Shown: in pieces, positions 16,802 through 27,098 of the stretch | Layout: the number at the start of each line of letters is the position of its first letter | Numbering within the stretch: the first letter of the stretch is position 1 | NCBI RefSeq assembly: GCF_001189535.1 | Contig: NZ_CP012070.1 | Location: forward strand, 1,426,001-1,490,000 | DNA length: 64,000 nt | Direction: 5' to 3' | DNA from: Arsenicicoccus sp. oral taxon 190 | GTDB taxonomy: Bacteria > Actinomycetota > Actinomycetes > Actinomycetales > Dermatophilaceae | Translations under genes and position numbers: made by a program | Notes under the pieces: model-generated | Seen by the model: the letters and a program-made list of their open reading frames with translations, nothing else | What the model was told of the DNA's origin: nothing | Database searches by the model: none

Positions 16802-17065
16802 TTTGCGGTAGCCCAGGATGGGCTCAGGAGACGGCAACGAGGCCTTCCGCAGGAGCTGCAGGCTGTCCCGTGGTTCACGGGGCGGCGCGCTCGCGAGCTG
16901 GGGGTGACGCGCGCGACCTTGGCGAGCCTCGCGCACCCGCACCGGGGGGTGTTCGGCCATCAGATGCCCACCTCCGTGCTCGAGGACGCGCAGGCTCTCG
17001 CCCTGGTGCTTCCGAGGCCTCATCACACACCTCCATCACAGGCAGGTGTTTCCCTAACCGCTTGA
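16802..17065 (+). pseudogene. N-terminal fragment of an AbiEi/DUF559-type endonuclease-like protein
   Basis: About 85 codons resembling the N-terminal winged-helix-like part of this family: VPWFTGRRARELGVTRATL followed by RGVFGHQ. Intact members run to about 300 residues, like the gene at 31145. After about 17,010 the reading frame loses resemblance and stops at 17065; no central or C-terminal domain follows. No good start codon is visible in frame. The simplest reading is that the foreign segment that begins here was inserted into the gene or replaced its 3' part. Confidence 0.55.
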
Positions 17066-17757
17066 ACCCGCCGTTCTTCGACACGCCAGAACGAGAGTTG
17101 CTGTGGATCGTGGCCGCGGTGATGGATCTGTCGGGGCCTGTCCTGGTCGGACCACCGGTGGGAGCGTGACACCTGCTACTTCGTGGAGCGGCACGGGCTG
17201 ATCATCATCATCGCGCTGGGTGAGGCGATCGTCGGGGTAGGCGCTGGCGCCGAAGCCGCTCTTCCGCGCCCGAGTGTTGTGACGGCCGTCCTCCTCGCCG
17301 TGCTGATCGCGGCCGGTCTGTGGTGGTCCTACTTCGGTCATCTGCGCGGCGGTGCCGAACGACGGCTGCGCGGCACCACTGATCGGGAGCGGTCAAGGCT
17401 CGCGCGCGACTCCTACACCTACCTGCATCTGCCGCTCGTGGCCGGGGTGGTGTTCTTCGCTCTCGGGGTGCACGAAGCAGTCGCGGCACCGGGGGAACCA
17501 CTCCCCTTGTTGCCGGTGGTCGCCCTTGCTGGTGGCGTCGCGATGTTCTACGTCGGCGACGTCGCCTACCGATGGCGCGACCACCACCAGCTCGCCACCG
17601 GTCGCCTGGTGGCCGCAGTGGGGGCTGCTTCGTTGATCCCGGTCGCGGTGGTGGCGCCTGCTGTGTCGGCGCTCGCCGGGCTAACCTCGTCTGCTTGCTG
17701 CACACCAGCTGGGAACTCTGGCACCACCCGGCAATCGGCCCGGTCGACGACTCCTGA
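17066..17757 (+). pseudogene. Low-temperature-requirement protein A (LtrA) remnant
   Basis: LtrA is a multi-pass membrane protein. Only the C-terminal half is left: the run RELLWIVAAVMDLSGPVLVG is in one frame, then the family hallmark FVERHGLIIIIALGEAIVG continues from about 17150 in the next frame, and the C-terminal run LVCLLHTSWELWHH is back in the first frame after about 17680. That makes at least two frameshifts plus loss of roughly the first 200 residues. The right end meets the PucR gene tail to tail. Confidence 0.7.
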
Positions 17758-17808
17758 TCGTCCAGTGCCATCGCCGCGCAGACTCTCGAACTACGGTTTG
17801 GGACTACC

Positions 17809-19457
17809 TCACCGGACGGTGTTTTGCAGGGGCTCGCCGACGGAGGCACGGCGCAGTCGCCACGCGCGTGTCGCCAGGTGCAGGTTGAGTTGTGCCTCGA
17901 CGTCGGTGAGGTCGTGGCCTGAGATCTCGGTGATGCGGCTGATTCGGTAGCGCAGTGTGTTGCGGTGGATGGTGAGCGTCGATGACGCGTCGGCGTACTT
18001 GCCCCCGTGGTCAAGGTAGGCCGCTAGCGTGGGGACGAGCTGGGTGCCGTGGCGACGGTCGTAGCTCAATAGGTCGCCGAGCCAGTCCCTGATGAGGCGC
18101 TCGACTTCCTCAGCGTTGCCGTCGAGGGCGAGCAGCCGGTCTACTCCCAAGTCGGCGTAGGCGATAAAGCCATACGGATTGTGGGACTGCTGACGAGCCC
18201 TCAGTGCTCGTTGGGCTTGCTCATACGCACGTGGGATCTGTTCCGGCGAGGTGGCCGGCTCCCCCTTGGCGATCACACCGTCGGTGTCCCCGTAGGCGCG
18301 CGACAAGTCGTTGAACAAGCGGGCCATGTCGACACCTCGATGGGCGAGGGCGACGACCAGTCCCCGGTTCCGGATGACCAAGCAGGGCAGTCGCTGACGA
18401 GCCATGGCCATCCGGAGGTGATCGACGTCGCGGTCGTGCCCGCGGTGACCCCGCTCGGAGGACCACGCGCACACGATCAGGTCGTGCGGAACGCCAAGGT
18501 CGTGGCCCTGAGCGGATGCCCGGTCCACGGCAACGTCGGCCGGGAGCCCTCCAAGAAGGTCGTCGAGGAGGTCTCGACTCAGTCGGTTCTCCAGTTCATT
18601 CATCGCTGCGGCCTTCGCCCTCAGCAGTCCCAGTGCGACGCCCGCGTACCGCAGAGCGAATGATGCGTCGGCTCGGTCTTTGTCCGGTGGCACCTCCAAC
18701 TCGATCGTGCCGAGTTCGGGGCGTCCGCCGATGACCTCCTCGAGCGAGGTTCGCTCGAGGAGCGGTTGATACCGGCTGGTAACCGTGATCCGGGTCGTCT
18801 CGTGCCCGAATCTGTCCCGCAGCACGACAGCGGAGCCAGTGAGCCGGCTGAGTGAGGTGGCCACGTCGAGCTCAGTCCCGGTCGTGGATAGTCGGGCGAA
18901 CTCCTCAAGCACCCCCTCACGGTGCTGAAGCGCCGCGACGGTGCGCGCCATCTCGTTATTGGCTGCATCGAGTTCGTGGGCGCGTCGGCGGTGGCGCTCG
19001 TGCACCTGCGCGTCCGCGAGCGCCGTCCCGAGGAGGTCGCCCAACCGTTCGATGACGAACAGTTGTTCGGGGTCGGGCCGGGCGAAGCTGCGAAGGACCA
19101 GTTGGCCCGGGGCGCCGTTCAAGACCGCCACAGCCGTCGTCGACGTCCAGGAGTCGCCGTTGTCCTGCACGAATACCCGTTCACCGGTTGAGGGGCTCGG
19201 TTCCGCCGGCTTCGTTGGCTCCCCGGGGGCAGGGTGATCCACTCCCAGTCCCGCTGGAAGGTGACGTGAACCAACTGGCAGCCGGTCACCGACTCGACCT
19301 CACGCTTCAGGACGTTGATGACCTCGTCCACGTCGTGACGCTGCATCATCGCCATGGACATCACCAGCAGCCCATCGAGGCCGGTGAGGGCACGCCGCAG
19401 ATCCAGCTCGCCGGTTGACACAACGGCTCCGGTTGTGACGGGCTCGCAGACGGTCAT
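17809..19457 (-). pseudogene. PucR-family transcriptional regulator, frameshifted
   Basis: The C-terminal 60 residues form the PucR helix-turn-helix (TLTIHRNTLRYRISRI), preceded by a central GGDEF-like region. The N-terminal GAF-like domain is split: its first part (LTGLDGLLVMSMAMMQRHDV to DWEWITLPP) lies in one frame from about 19457, and the rest (RVFVQDNGDSW onward) in another, with the change at the run of C residues near 19,230. The longest single frame is 17809-19242. Members activate catabolic genes; the divergent formaldehyde dehydrogenase is the natural target. The start at 19457 is uncertain because its ribosome site AGGAG directly abuts the ATG. Confidence 0.7.
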
Positions 19458-19786
19458 CTCCTGATCCCTGGCCGGCCCGCCCCGGATCCCCCTGTGCCGT
19501 AGGGACCCCACAGGTCGTCGCGCTGAGCGGTGACGCCTCGGTGCATGCAGCACGGATGTATCCCGGGATCCAGTCCGGGTCCGTGAGAGCTCATCGGTCC
19601 TCATCAACTCTCGGGGGCAGCGTCGCGCTCATCGTACCCCTTGCCCAGTGCACCCACCCGCGGGGAGTTGTGCACTCGAACCAAATCATGCCCCGGGACT
19701 TTGGCCTGGTGCGCCCATGACTTCCTGGTGGTCGGCAACGAGTGTGGACTGGTCGGAGCCACCGACACAACGATTGGAGATTCGCC
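19458..19786. promoter_or_regulatory. Divergent control region between PucR-like gene and fdhA
   Basis: 329 bases with no recognisable gene. It contains an AGTGCA ... TGCACT inverted pair (about 19,651-19,675) that could be the PucR operator, and lower GC than the flanks. Confidence 0.35.
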
Positions 19787-20932
19787 ATGAAGGCTGTCGT
19801 CTATCAGGGGCCCAAAGATGTCGCGGTCACGGACGTCCCGGACGCCGAGATCGAGCGGCCCACCGATGTGCTGGTCAAGATCACAACGACCAACATCTGC
19901 GGCTCGGACCTGCACATGTACGAGGGGCGGACCTCCTTCGAGAAGGGCCGGACGTTCGGCCACGAAAACATGGGAGAGGTGGTGGAGATCGGCAAGGGAG
20001 TAGAGAAGATCAAGGTGGGCGACCGGGTCGTGCTGCCCTTCAACATCTCGTGCGGGTTCTGCAAGAACTGCGAGCGCGGGCTCACGAACTACTGCCTGAC
20101 GACGCAACCTGACCCGTCGGCCGCCGGTGCGGCCTACGGTTTCGCCGAAATGGGCCCATACGGCGGCGGGCAGGCAGAACTGCTCCGGGTGCCCTTCGGC
20201 GACCACAACGCCCTGCGCCTGGGTGAAGACGCGCAGGACAAGGAGAACGACTACGTCATGCTCTCCGACATCTTCCCCACCGGCTACCACGCCACCGAGA
20301 TGGCCGGCGTGATCCCGGGCGACAGCGTCGTGATCGCCGGGGCCGGCCCCGTGGGACTGATGGCCGCCCTGTCCGCGACGATCAAGGGCGCCGCGAAGGT
20401 GATGGTGGTCGATCGCCACCCCGACCGGCTCGCGCTGGCCGAGCAGATCGGAGCGATCGCCATCGACGACTCGAAGGTCGACCCCGTGCAGGCTGTGCTG
20501 GACGAGACCATGGGGCTCGGAGCCGACCGTGGCTGCGAGTGTGTCGGCTACCAGGCCCACGACCCTGAGGGCAACGAAGACCCGGCTGCCACCTTGAACA
20601 TGCTCATCAACTCGGTCCGGTTCACCGGAGGGATCGGCACCGTCGGCGTGTTCGTCCCCGAGGACCCGGGGGCCAAGGGCGAGTTGGCCAAGCAGGGCAA
20701 GGCGGCCATCGACTTCGGTACCCACTGGTTCAAGGGACAGACCATGGGCAACGGTCAGTGCCCGGTCAAGAGGTACAACCGCCGGCTGCGAGACCTCATC
20801 GCGGCTGACAAGGCGAAGCCGTCCTGGATCGTCTCCCACGAGATCTCGCTGGATCAGGCTGCCGACGCCTACAGGAACTTCGACTCCAGGTCCAAGGGTT
20901 GGACCAAGGTCGTCATCAAGCCCGGCATGTGA
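19787..20932 (+). CDS. fdhA: Zinc-dependent formaldehyde dehydrogenase (glutathione-independent type)
   Basis: 381-residue medium-chain zinc dehydrogenase that oxidises formaldehyde (or acts as a dismutase) with bound NAD+, in the cytosol. Catalytic-zinc region NICGSDLHMYEG and GHENMGEVVEIG; structural-zinc cysteines in SCGFCKNCERGLTNYC; nucleotide-binding AGAGPVGLMAALSA; and the long insert typical of FdhA. Intact, unlike most island neighbours. The ATG at 19787 has a GGAGA ribosome site. The broken sarcosine-oxidase-like gene downstream would have released formaldehyde, so the cluster looks like a C1/N-methyl compound module. Confidence 0.9.
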   Translation: MKAVVYQGPKDVAVTDVPDAEIERPTDVLVKITTTNICGSDLHMYEGRTSFEKGRTFGHENMGEVVEIGKGVEKIKVGDRVVLPFNISCGFCKNCERGLTNYCLTTQPDPSAAGAAYGFAEMGPYGGGQAELLRVPFGDHNALRLGEDAQDKENDYVMLSDIFPTGYHATEMAGVIPGDSVVIAGAGPVGLMAALSATIKGAAKVMVVDRHPDRLALAEQIGAIAIDDSKVDPVQAVLDETMGLGADRGCECVGYQAHDPEGNEDPAATLNMLINSVRFTGGIGTVGVFVPEDPGAKGELAKQGKAAIDFGTHWFKGQTMGNGQCPVKRYNRRLRDLIAADKAKPSWIVSHEISLDQAADAYRNFDSRSKGWTKVVIKPGM

Positions 20933-20948
20933 AACGGAAAGGAGGCAA

Positions 20949-21524
20949 ACTGATACGGCAGCAGATCTTCAGGGCAAGAGGGTCGCGATCCTCGCTGCCG
21001 ACGGCGTCGAACGCGTTGAGCTCGAGCAACCCCGAGAAGTACTGGACCGCGCGGGCGCTCAGACCGAGATCCTCTCGATTCACGACGGCGAGATCAAGGC
21101 CCGTAAAAACGACCTGGATGAAGCGGGCACGTTCACAGTCGACGGGCTGGTCGCCGACGCCTCGGTGGGCGACTACGACGCCCTGCTGCTACCCGGCGGC
21201 ACGGTGAACCCCGACCAGCTCCGGGTCGACGAGGGCGCCGTTTCCTTCGTCCGCGACTTCGTCGAGAGCGGCAAGCCGGTGGCGGCGATCTGTCACGGGC
21301 CGTGGACGTTGATCGAGGCCGGCGTGGCCGCGGGTCGCACCCTGACGTCGTACCCGAGCATTCGCACCGACCTGCGCAACGCCGGCGCCGACGTCGTCAA
21401 CCAGGACGTGGTGATCGACATGAATCTCATCACCAGCCGCTCGCCGGAGGACCTGCCGGCGTTCTCCGAGGCAATAGTGTCCCAACTCGCGGGCACCACG
21501 ACAATGGAAGAGGAGAAGTCATGA
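20949..21524 (+). CDS. DJ-1/PfpI family protein, no usable start codon
   Basis: About 190 codons of a type-1 glutamine amidotransferase-like protein: GKRVAILAADGVERVEL at the start, YDALLLPGGTVNPDQLR in the middle, and the nucleophile elbow AAICHGPWTLIEAG with its cysteine. The family includes protein-repair deglycases and proteases. A strong ribosome site GGAGG is at 20941-20945, but the following codons in the coding frame (ACT GAT ACG) contain no ATG, GTG or TTG; a CTG at 20950 is in a different frame. The start has probably been lost by a small mutation. The 3' end overlaps the next gene (ATGA). Confidence 0.7.
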   Translation, partial: TDTAADLQGKRVAILAADGVERVELEQPREVLDRAGAQTEILSIHDGEIKARKNDLDEAGTFTVDGLVADASVGDYDALLLPGGTVNPDQLRVDEGAVSFVRDFVESGKPVAAICHGPWTLIEAGVAAGRTLTSYPSIRTDLRNAGADVVNQDVVIDMNLITSRSPEDLPAFSEAIVSQLAGTTTMEEEKS

Positions 21525-21823
21525 GTGTGACCAAGGGATTGCTGGTCAGGTTTGACGCGTTGCCCGGCAAGGAGGACGACGTGAAGCAGTTCCTTGACAG
21601 CGGCCGCGCGCTTGTCGAGGACGAGCAGGCGACCACCGCATGGTTCGCGATCCGCCTCGGGCCGACCTCGTTCGGGATCTTCGACGTGTTCCCCGATGAT
21701 GCCGGACGTGACGCCCACTTGTCCGGCCCTGTTGCGGTGGCTCTCGGCGAGCAGACCGGCACGTTGTTCTCCGAACCGACGATCGAGAAGCTCGACGTAC
21801 TGGGCTCCAAACTCCCCGCCTGA
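21521..21823 (+). CDS. Antibiotic-biosynthesis-monooxygenase (ABM) domain protein
   Basis: 100-residue dimeric alpha+beta barrel protein. The pattern TKGLLVRFDALPGKEDDV followed by FGIFDVFPDDAGRDAHL is characteristic. Such proteins are cofactor-free monooxygenases or stress proteins; nothing here fixes a substrate. Translationally coupled to the DJ-1-like gene by the ATGA overlap. Intact. Confidence 0.8.
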   Translation: MSVTKGLLVRFDALPGKEDDVKQFLDSGRALVEDEQATTAWFAIRLGPTSFGIFDVFPDDAGRDAHLSGPVAVALGEQTGTLFSEPTIEKLDVLGSKLPA

Positions 21824-21963
21824 CACCACAGACCGGGAGTACTGGCCCAGACAGGAGGGGTCGCTGCACGCGGTGACTTCGGGCTGACGCAGCCCGCTGA
21901 CGTCGTGGCAGCGGCCCCTTCTCTGCGGCCTATCGCACATCCCTAACAGATCGAGGAACCGCG

Positions 21964-23092
21964 ATGGCAGGAACTGACGACGACGTTGCCCCGACGCGTT
22001 CACCCGAGGTAGCAGTGATCGGGGGCGGGATCGTCGGTCTGTCGACGGCGTACGCGCTGCGGGAGCAGGGCGTGCCGGTGCGCTTGTACGAGGCCGGTCT
22101 GCCCGGAACGGGTCAGTCCGCAGGCGAGTCGCGGATCTTCCGGCATGCCCACGACGACCCGCGACTCGTTGCTCGCGCGCGAAAGCCGCGGCGTATGGGA
22201 TGAGTGGGCCGAACACTTCGACGTCGAGCTGGTCTCATCAGACGGTGTCGTGGCGATCGGCGACAGCGCCCTGGCGCGGCTGCGGGTGCTCGAACAGGTC
22301 GGCGGCGTGGAAGCACGCGAGATCGACGCGGCCGAGCTCGCCCAGCGAATGCCGCTGCTCGCTGGGTACTCGGGGCCAGCGGTGCTCGACGAGTCGGGCG
22401 GCGCGATCCGCACCCGCACCGCGATCACGGCACTCGCGGGTGCCCTCGCAGATGCCGTCACCACCGCAGAGGTCATCTCCATCGATCCCCGCGCCGATGG
22501 GACGGTCGAGGTGCGCAGCGTCACCGACCGGGCTGTCTACTCCAAGGTGGTCGTGTGCGCCGGCCGCGAAACCGCCCGCCTGGCCCGCAGCGTCGGCCTG
22601 TCGCTGCCGGTTCGCCTTGCCGCACACGTCCGGCTGACCTTCGCCGTGAAAGCCGCCGCCCCGGCACGAGTCGCGTGCCTGCAGGACAGCAGCGGCGTCT
22701 TCGGCGAAGTCGGCGTGTACGCGACGCCGCTACCGGGCAACAGCAGTTATTCGGTCGGACTCAGCGAAACCGTCGGCGTCCGCGACGACGGAACGTTCAT
22801 CGACCCTGCAGCGATTCGATCGCTGGACGAACGCGCGCGCGAATACGTGACACGGGCGCTGCCCGGTCTCCACCCAGAGCCGCGCGACTTCCTTCACTGC
22901 TGGGTGACCGACCTCCCATGGAGCGAGGACGGCGTGGCCGCGTGGGAGGCGGGTCCCGTTCTGTTCGTGGCCGGTCACAATCTGTTCAAGCAGGCACCAT
23001 TGCTGGGGCGCGCTCTCGCCCGAGCCGCGACAGGTGGAGGTCTCGCCGCCGAGCTCGAGCAGGGGGCGCGCCTGGGTGAACCACAGCAATAG
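21964..23092 (+). pseudogene. Monomeric sarcosine-oxidase-like FAD enzyme, frameshifted
   Basis: FAD-dependent amine oxidase of the DAO family (sarcosine or N-methyl amino acid oxidase), which would release formaldehyde. The first 70 codons (FAD-binding VIGGGIVGLSTAYAL, then SRIFRHAHDDPRLV) are in one frame; the continuation (ARESRGVWDEWAEHF through FVAGHNLFKQAP) is in the +1 frame, starting near 22,170 at a CGCGCGCG-like run. The total length of about 375 codons equals an intact monomeric sarcosine oxidase, so only one small indel breaks it. Confidence 0.8.
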
Positions 23093-23191
23093 GCTCCCGA
23101 TCGATTCGACGTAGCATCCACGGGTCCTTCCGTGCGCGACAGCCGACTGGCAAGGGCAAGCGTAGGTTGAGGTAAGGATCAACAAGACCTT

Positions 23192-23214
23192 GGGCCCTAC
23201 CCCCGGAAGGGCCC
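23192..23214. terminator. Possible bidirectional terminator hairpin
   Basis: GGGCCCT (23192-23198) pairs with AGGGCCC (23208-23214) around a 9-base loop, between the island and the convergent response-regulator gene. The rest of the 23093-23227 gap has no gene. Confidence 0.4.
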
Positions 23215-23227
23215 CGATCCGGGCGGC

Positions 23228-23833
23228 TCAGAGCCAGCCGCGGGACTGTGCCTCGCGAGCCGCTTCGACGGCTGAGGTCGTGCCCGTCTTGGTGATGGCG
23301 GAGGACAGGTGGTTGCGCACCGTCCCCGCCGACAGGAACAACGTCGCCCCGATCGCCGGCGCGCGGTGGCCCTCGAGGGCGAGCCGCAGCACCTGCTCCT
23401 CGCGGGCGGTCAGCGGCGACGCCCCGCCGAAGAGCGACTCCGTGGCCAGCGCCGGGTCCACGACCCGCAGCCCGGCGTGCACCCGCCGCACCGCGTCGGC
23501 GAGCTCGGCCGCCGGCGCGTCCTTCACCACGAATCCGGATGCGCCGGCCTCGAGAGCGCGCCGCACATACCCCGGCCGGCCGAACGTCGTCACCACGAGC
23601 GACCGCACGCCCGGCGCCTCGCGCGCGAGCCGGCGGGTGACCTCGATCCCGTCCGCCCCCGGCATCTCGATGTCCAGCAGGCACACGTCGGGAGCAGCCT
23701 GCCGGACGGCGTCGAGCACCTCGTCGCCGCGGCCGACCTGGGCGACGACCTGCAGGTCGGGCTCCAGGTCCAGCAGCGCCGCGACCGCGCCGCGCACCAT
23801 CGCCTGGTCGTCGGCGAGCAGCAGCCGGATCAT
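23228..23833 (-). CDS. NarL/LuxR-family response regulator
   Basis: 201 residues: receiver domain (about 1-120) with the acidic pair ADDQ, phospho-acceptor aspartate in LLDIEMPGADG, and lysine in FVVKDAP; C-terminal LuxR helix-turn-helix with LTAREEQVLRLALEG. It receives phosphate from the kinase gene immediately upstream; the ATG at 23833 overlaps that gene's stop (ATGA). An ATG two codons earlier (23839) is also possible. It probably controls the ABC genes of the same operon. Confidence 0.92.
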   Translation of the reverse strand: MIRLLLADDQAMVRGAVAALLDLEPDLQVVAQVGRGDEVLDAVRQAAPDVCLLDIEMPGADGIEVTRRLAREAPGVRSLVVTTFGRPGYVRRALEAGASGFVVKDAPAAELADAVRRVHAGLRVVDPALATESLFGGASPLTAREEQVLRLALEGHRAPAIGATLFLSAGTVRNHLSSAITKTGTTSAVEAAREAQSRGWL

Positions 23834-25236
23834 CCCCATCGTCCCCCCTCTCCCCGCGCCGTCCGGAGCGGGTCCGGGACCGGGTGCGCCCGTCCGTATG
23901 CCGCCCGCCCCCGTCCCGCCACGTCCCGCCCGTCGCCACCTGAGGCCCCGGCCGCACCGGCCCCGGACGCACCGGCCTTCGCCGAGGCGCCACCTGAGGT
24001 CCCGGCCCCGGCCGCACCAGCCCCGGCCGCACCGGCCCCCGCCGCACCAGCCCCGGACGTACCAGCCCCGGACGCACCGCTCCACGCCGACGCCCCCTCC
24101 CGCTCCGGCCCGCCCCCGGGCGGCACGCCGTCCGCGTCCAGCACGGCCTGCAGCCTCGTGCCCCGCCCGTCGAGCCCCGCGCCGAGCACGAGCGTGCCCC
24201 CGGCGCCGGCGAGGCGTTCGCGCAGCCCGCGGATCCCGTTGCCCTCCTTGCGTCCTCGCAGCCCTCGCCCGTCGTCCTGCACGTCGAGACCCGCGGCCGA
24301 CAGCCGGACCACGCAGCGCCGCGCCCCGGAGTGCCGCACCACGTTGGTCACCGCCTCCCGCAGCACCCACGCCACCACGGTGCGGTGGCGGGGGTCGACG
24401 ACGCCGAGGTCCTCGGGCAGCTCGGCGTCGATGCCGGCCCCGGCGAGCGCCATACGGGCGCCGTCGATCTCGTCGGCGAGGGAGGCGATGCGCAGGCCGC
24501 CGACGGTCTCCCGGATCTCCGCGAGCGCCGTGCGGGTGAGGGCGCGGATCTCGGTGAGCTCGGCCCGGGCGCGGTCCACGTCGACGTCGAGGAGGCGCTC
24601 GGCGAGCTCCGCCTTGACCGACACGACGGTCAGCGAGTGGCCGAGGACGTCGTGCACGTCGCGGGCGACGCGTTCGCGCTCCTGGGCGATCCGCAGCGCG
24701 TCCTTGGCGGCGGTGTACTCGATGTCCTTGCTGGTGGCGACGCGGGTGAGCGTGGTGGAGACCAGGACGATCACCAGGATGATCAGGAAGGACCCCCACT
24801 CCGACAGCCGCCCGAGCGCCAGCGGCGCGCCGAGGACGCTCGCGACGGCGGCGGCGACGACGGCCCACACGCCCCGCCACGGGAACGTGAACACGGCGAA
24901 GCTGGTCAGGTAGGGGGTCAGCCCCAGCGCGTCGAGGCCGATGACGGGCACCGTGGCCAGGGTGAGCGCCACCAGCACCCCGAACCACGCGAGCGCGGTG
25001 CGGTCCAGGCGCTGGGACCGCCCGAAGATCCAGCAGCGGTTCATGGCGGCGACGTAGATCACGGCGAACCCGAGGACGATGCCCACGGTCACGGCCTTGG
25101 CGAGCAGGGGCTTGCCGCTGCCCAGCACGGACAGCACCGGGTAGACCAGGAAGACGAGCCAGATCGCGGCGGTCATCCAGCCGTAGTGCTGCCAGGGGTT
25201 GCTCAGCACCGGGTGGGCGCCGCCGGTCTCGGTCAC
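23830..25236 (-). CDS. Sensor histidine kinase (DesK/HisKA_3 type) with GAAGA-repeat tail
   Basis: 468 residues. Five or six membrane segments (about 15-180), a HisKA_3 dimerisation/phosphoacceptor helix with the histidine in ERERVARDVHDVLGHSLT, and an ATP-binding domain with REAVTNVVRHSG and NGIRGLRERL. The C-terminal about 90 residues are unusual: a low-complexity stretch of GAAGA-like pentapeptides encoded by a 15-bp minisatellite. The GTG at 25236 overlaps the permease stop (GTGA). Confidence 0.9.
   Translation of the reverse strand: MTETGGAHPVLSNPWQHYGWMTAAIWLVFLVYPVLSVLGSGKPLLAKAVTVGIVLGFAVIYVAAMNRCWIFGRSQRLDRTALAWFGVLVALTLATVPVIGLDALGLTPYLTSFAVFTFPWRGVWAVVAAAVASVLGAPLALGRLSEWGSFLIILVIVLVSTTLTRVATSKDIEYTAAKDALRIAQERERVARDVHDVLGHSLTVVSVKAELAERLLDVDVDRARAELTEIRALTRTALAEIRETVGGLRIASLADEIDGARMALAGAGIDAELPEDLGVVDPRHRTVVAWVLREAVTNVVRHSGARRCVVRLSAAGLDVQDDGRGLRGRKEGNGIRGLRERLAGAGGTLVLGAGLDGRGTRLQAVLDADGVPPGGGPEREGASAWSGASGAGTSGAGAAGAGAAGAGAAGAGTSGGASAKAGASGAGAAGASGGDGRDVAGRGRAAYGRAHPVPDPLRTARGEGGRWG
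23945..24079. repeat. 15-bp minisatellite inside the kinase gene
   Basis: Nine in-frame units based on GCCCCGGCCGCACCA (minus strand GAAGA or close variants), with the later units best conserved. Copy number is likely to vary between strains. Confidence 0.85.
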
Positions 25237-25984
25237 TGGCGGCCGCGGCTGCGGCGCACCAGCCAGGTCGCCAGCGTCCCCAGGATGACCAGCCATGCCA
25301 CCACATTAGCGAGGGGGATCCAGAGGGGTTCGGTGACGAGCCCGTCGTTGGTGAGGACCGCGCCGTCGGTGAGCGGGTAGCGCGCGAGCTGGACGATGCC
25401 GTAGAGCGGGGTCAACCGCCCGATCTGCAGCATCGTGCCGGACAGCGGCATGAACATCGAGCCCAGGAAGGCCAGGATCACCACCGAGCCGCTGGCCGCG
25501 CTGGCGGCCGACCGGGAGCGCAGCCCGAGCCCGAAGACCAGCCCGTAGAGCGAGAAGAGCAGCGCCCCGAGCACCGCGAGCAGCCCGGACTGCCACCACA
25601 CGTGCGCCTCGGCGCGGGCCCCGGTGAACGCCCCGATCGTGAAGATCAGGGCCACCGGCAGCAGCGCGATGGTGATCGCGTCCGCGACCTTGACCAGCAC
25701 GTAGCCGGAGTCGCGCAGCGGGGTGAGCCCGAGCTGACGGCCCCAGCCGAGCATCTTCTCGACCGCGGCGGTCGCACCGATGCCGCAGGTGGCGGTGACC
25801 GCGCCGTAGACGGCCATCGAGATCATGATGTGCGCGGCCACGTTGCCGTGCCCGGCGTCCGCCTTGCCGTAGCTCTGGGTGGCGCCGAAGACGACGAACA
25901 TGAAGGCCGGCAGGGCCACGATGAAGAACAGCCCGACGTGGTCGCGCAGCTCGCGCCGCAGCTCGAGGCGGTAGTAGGTGAGGT

Positions 25985-25988
<4 letters not shown>
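25233..25988 (-). CDS. ABC-2 type transporter permease
   Basis: 251 residues with six predicted membrane segments, the DrrB/ABC-2 layout; the run GLGLRSRSAASAASG lies before the conserved C-terminal helices. It pairs with the ATPase encoded upstream (ATGA overlap) and precedes the kinase gene. Such four-gene operons typically export or sense membrane-active compounds; the substrate is unknown. Confidence 0.88.
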
Positions 25989-27001
<1,013 letters not shown>

Positions 27002-27027
27002 GCCCTCAGCCTCCCGCCGCCGCGAGC

Positions 27028-27043
27028 GTCTCGGATCCGGGAC
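27028..27043. promoter_or_regulatory. hut operator site C (upstream of the amidohydrolase-hutF-hutI unit)
   Basis: Exact copy of GTCTCGGATCCGGGAC, ending 55 bases before the ATG at 27099, nearly the same distance as site A from hutH. Confidence 0.75.
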
Positions 27044-27085
27044 CTCTCAGGGCTCTGGCGTGACACCTGTCATCGACGCCCGGCG

Positions 27086-27091
27086 TAGGTT
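27086..27091 (+). promoter_or_regulatory. -10 element of a leaderless transcript (amidohydrolase)
   Basis: TAGGTT, 7 bases, then the ATG at 27099; no ribosome site. Confidence 0.55.
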
Positions 27092-27098
27092 GGGGAGC

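Noticed and set aside
23228..25306. Single 692-codon frame covering the response regulator and kinase region
   Set aside because: Only its last 201 codons resemble a protein (the regulator); the upstream part is an out-of-frame reading of the kinase gene.
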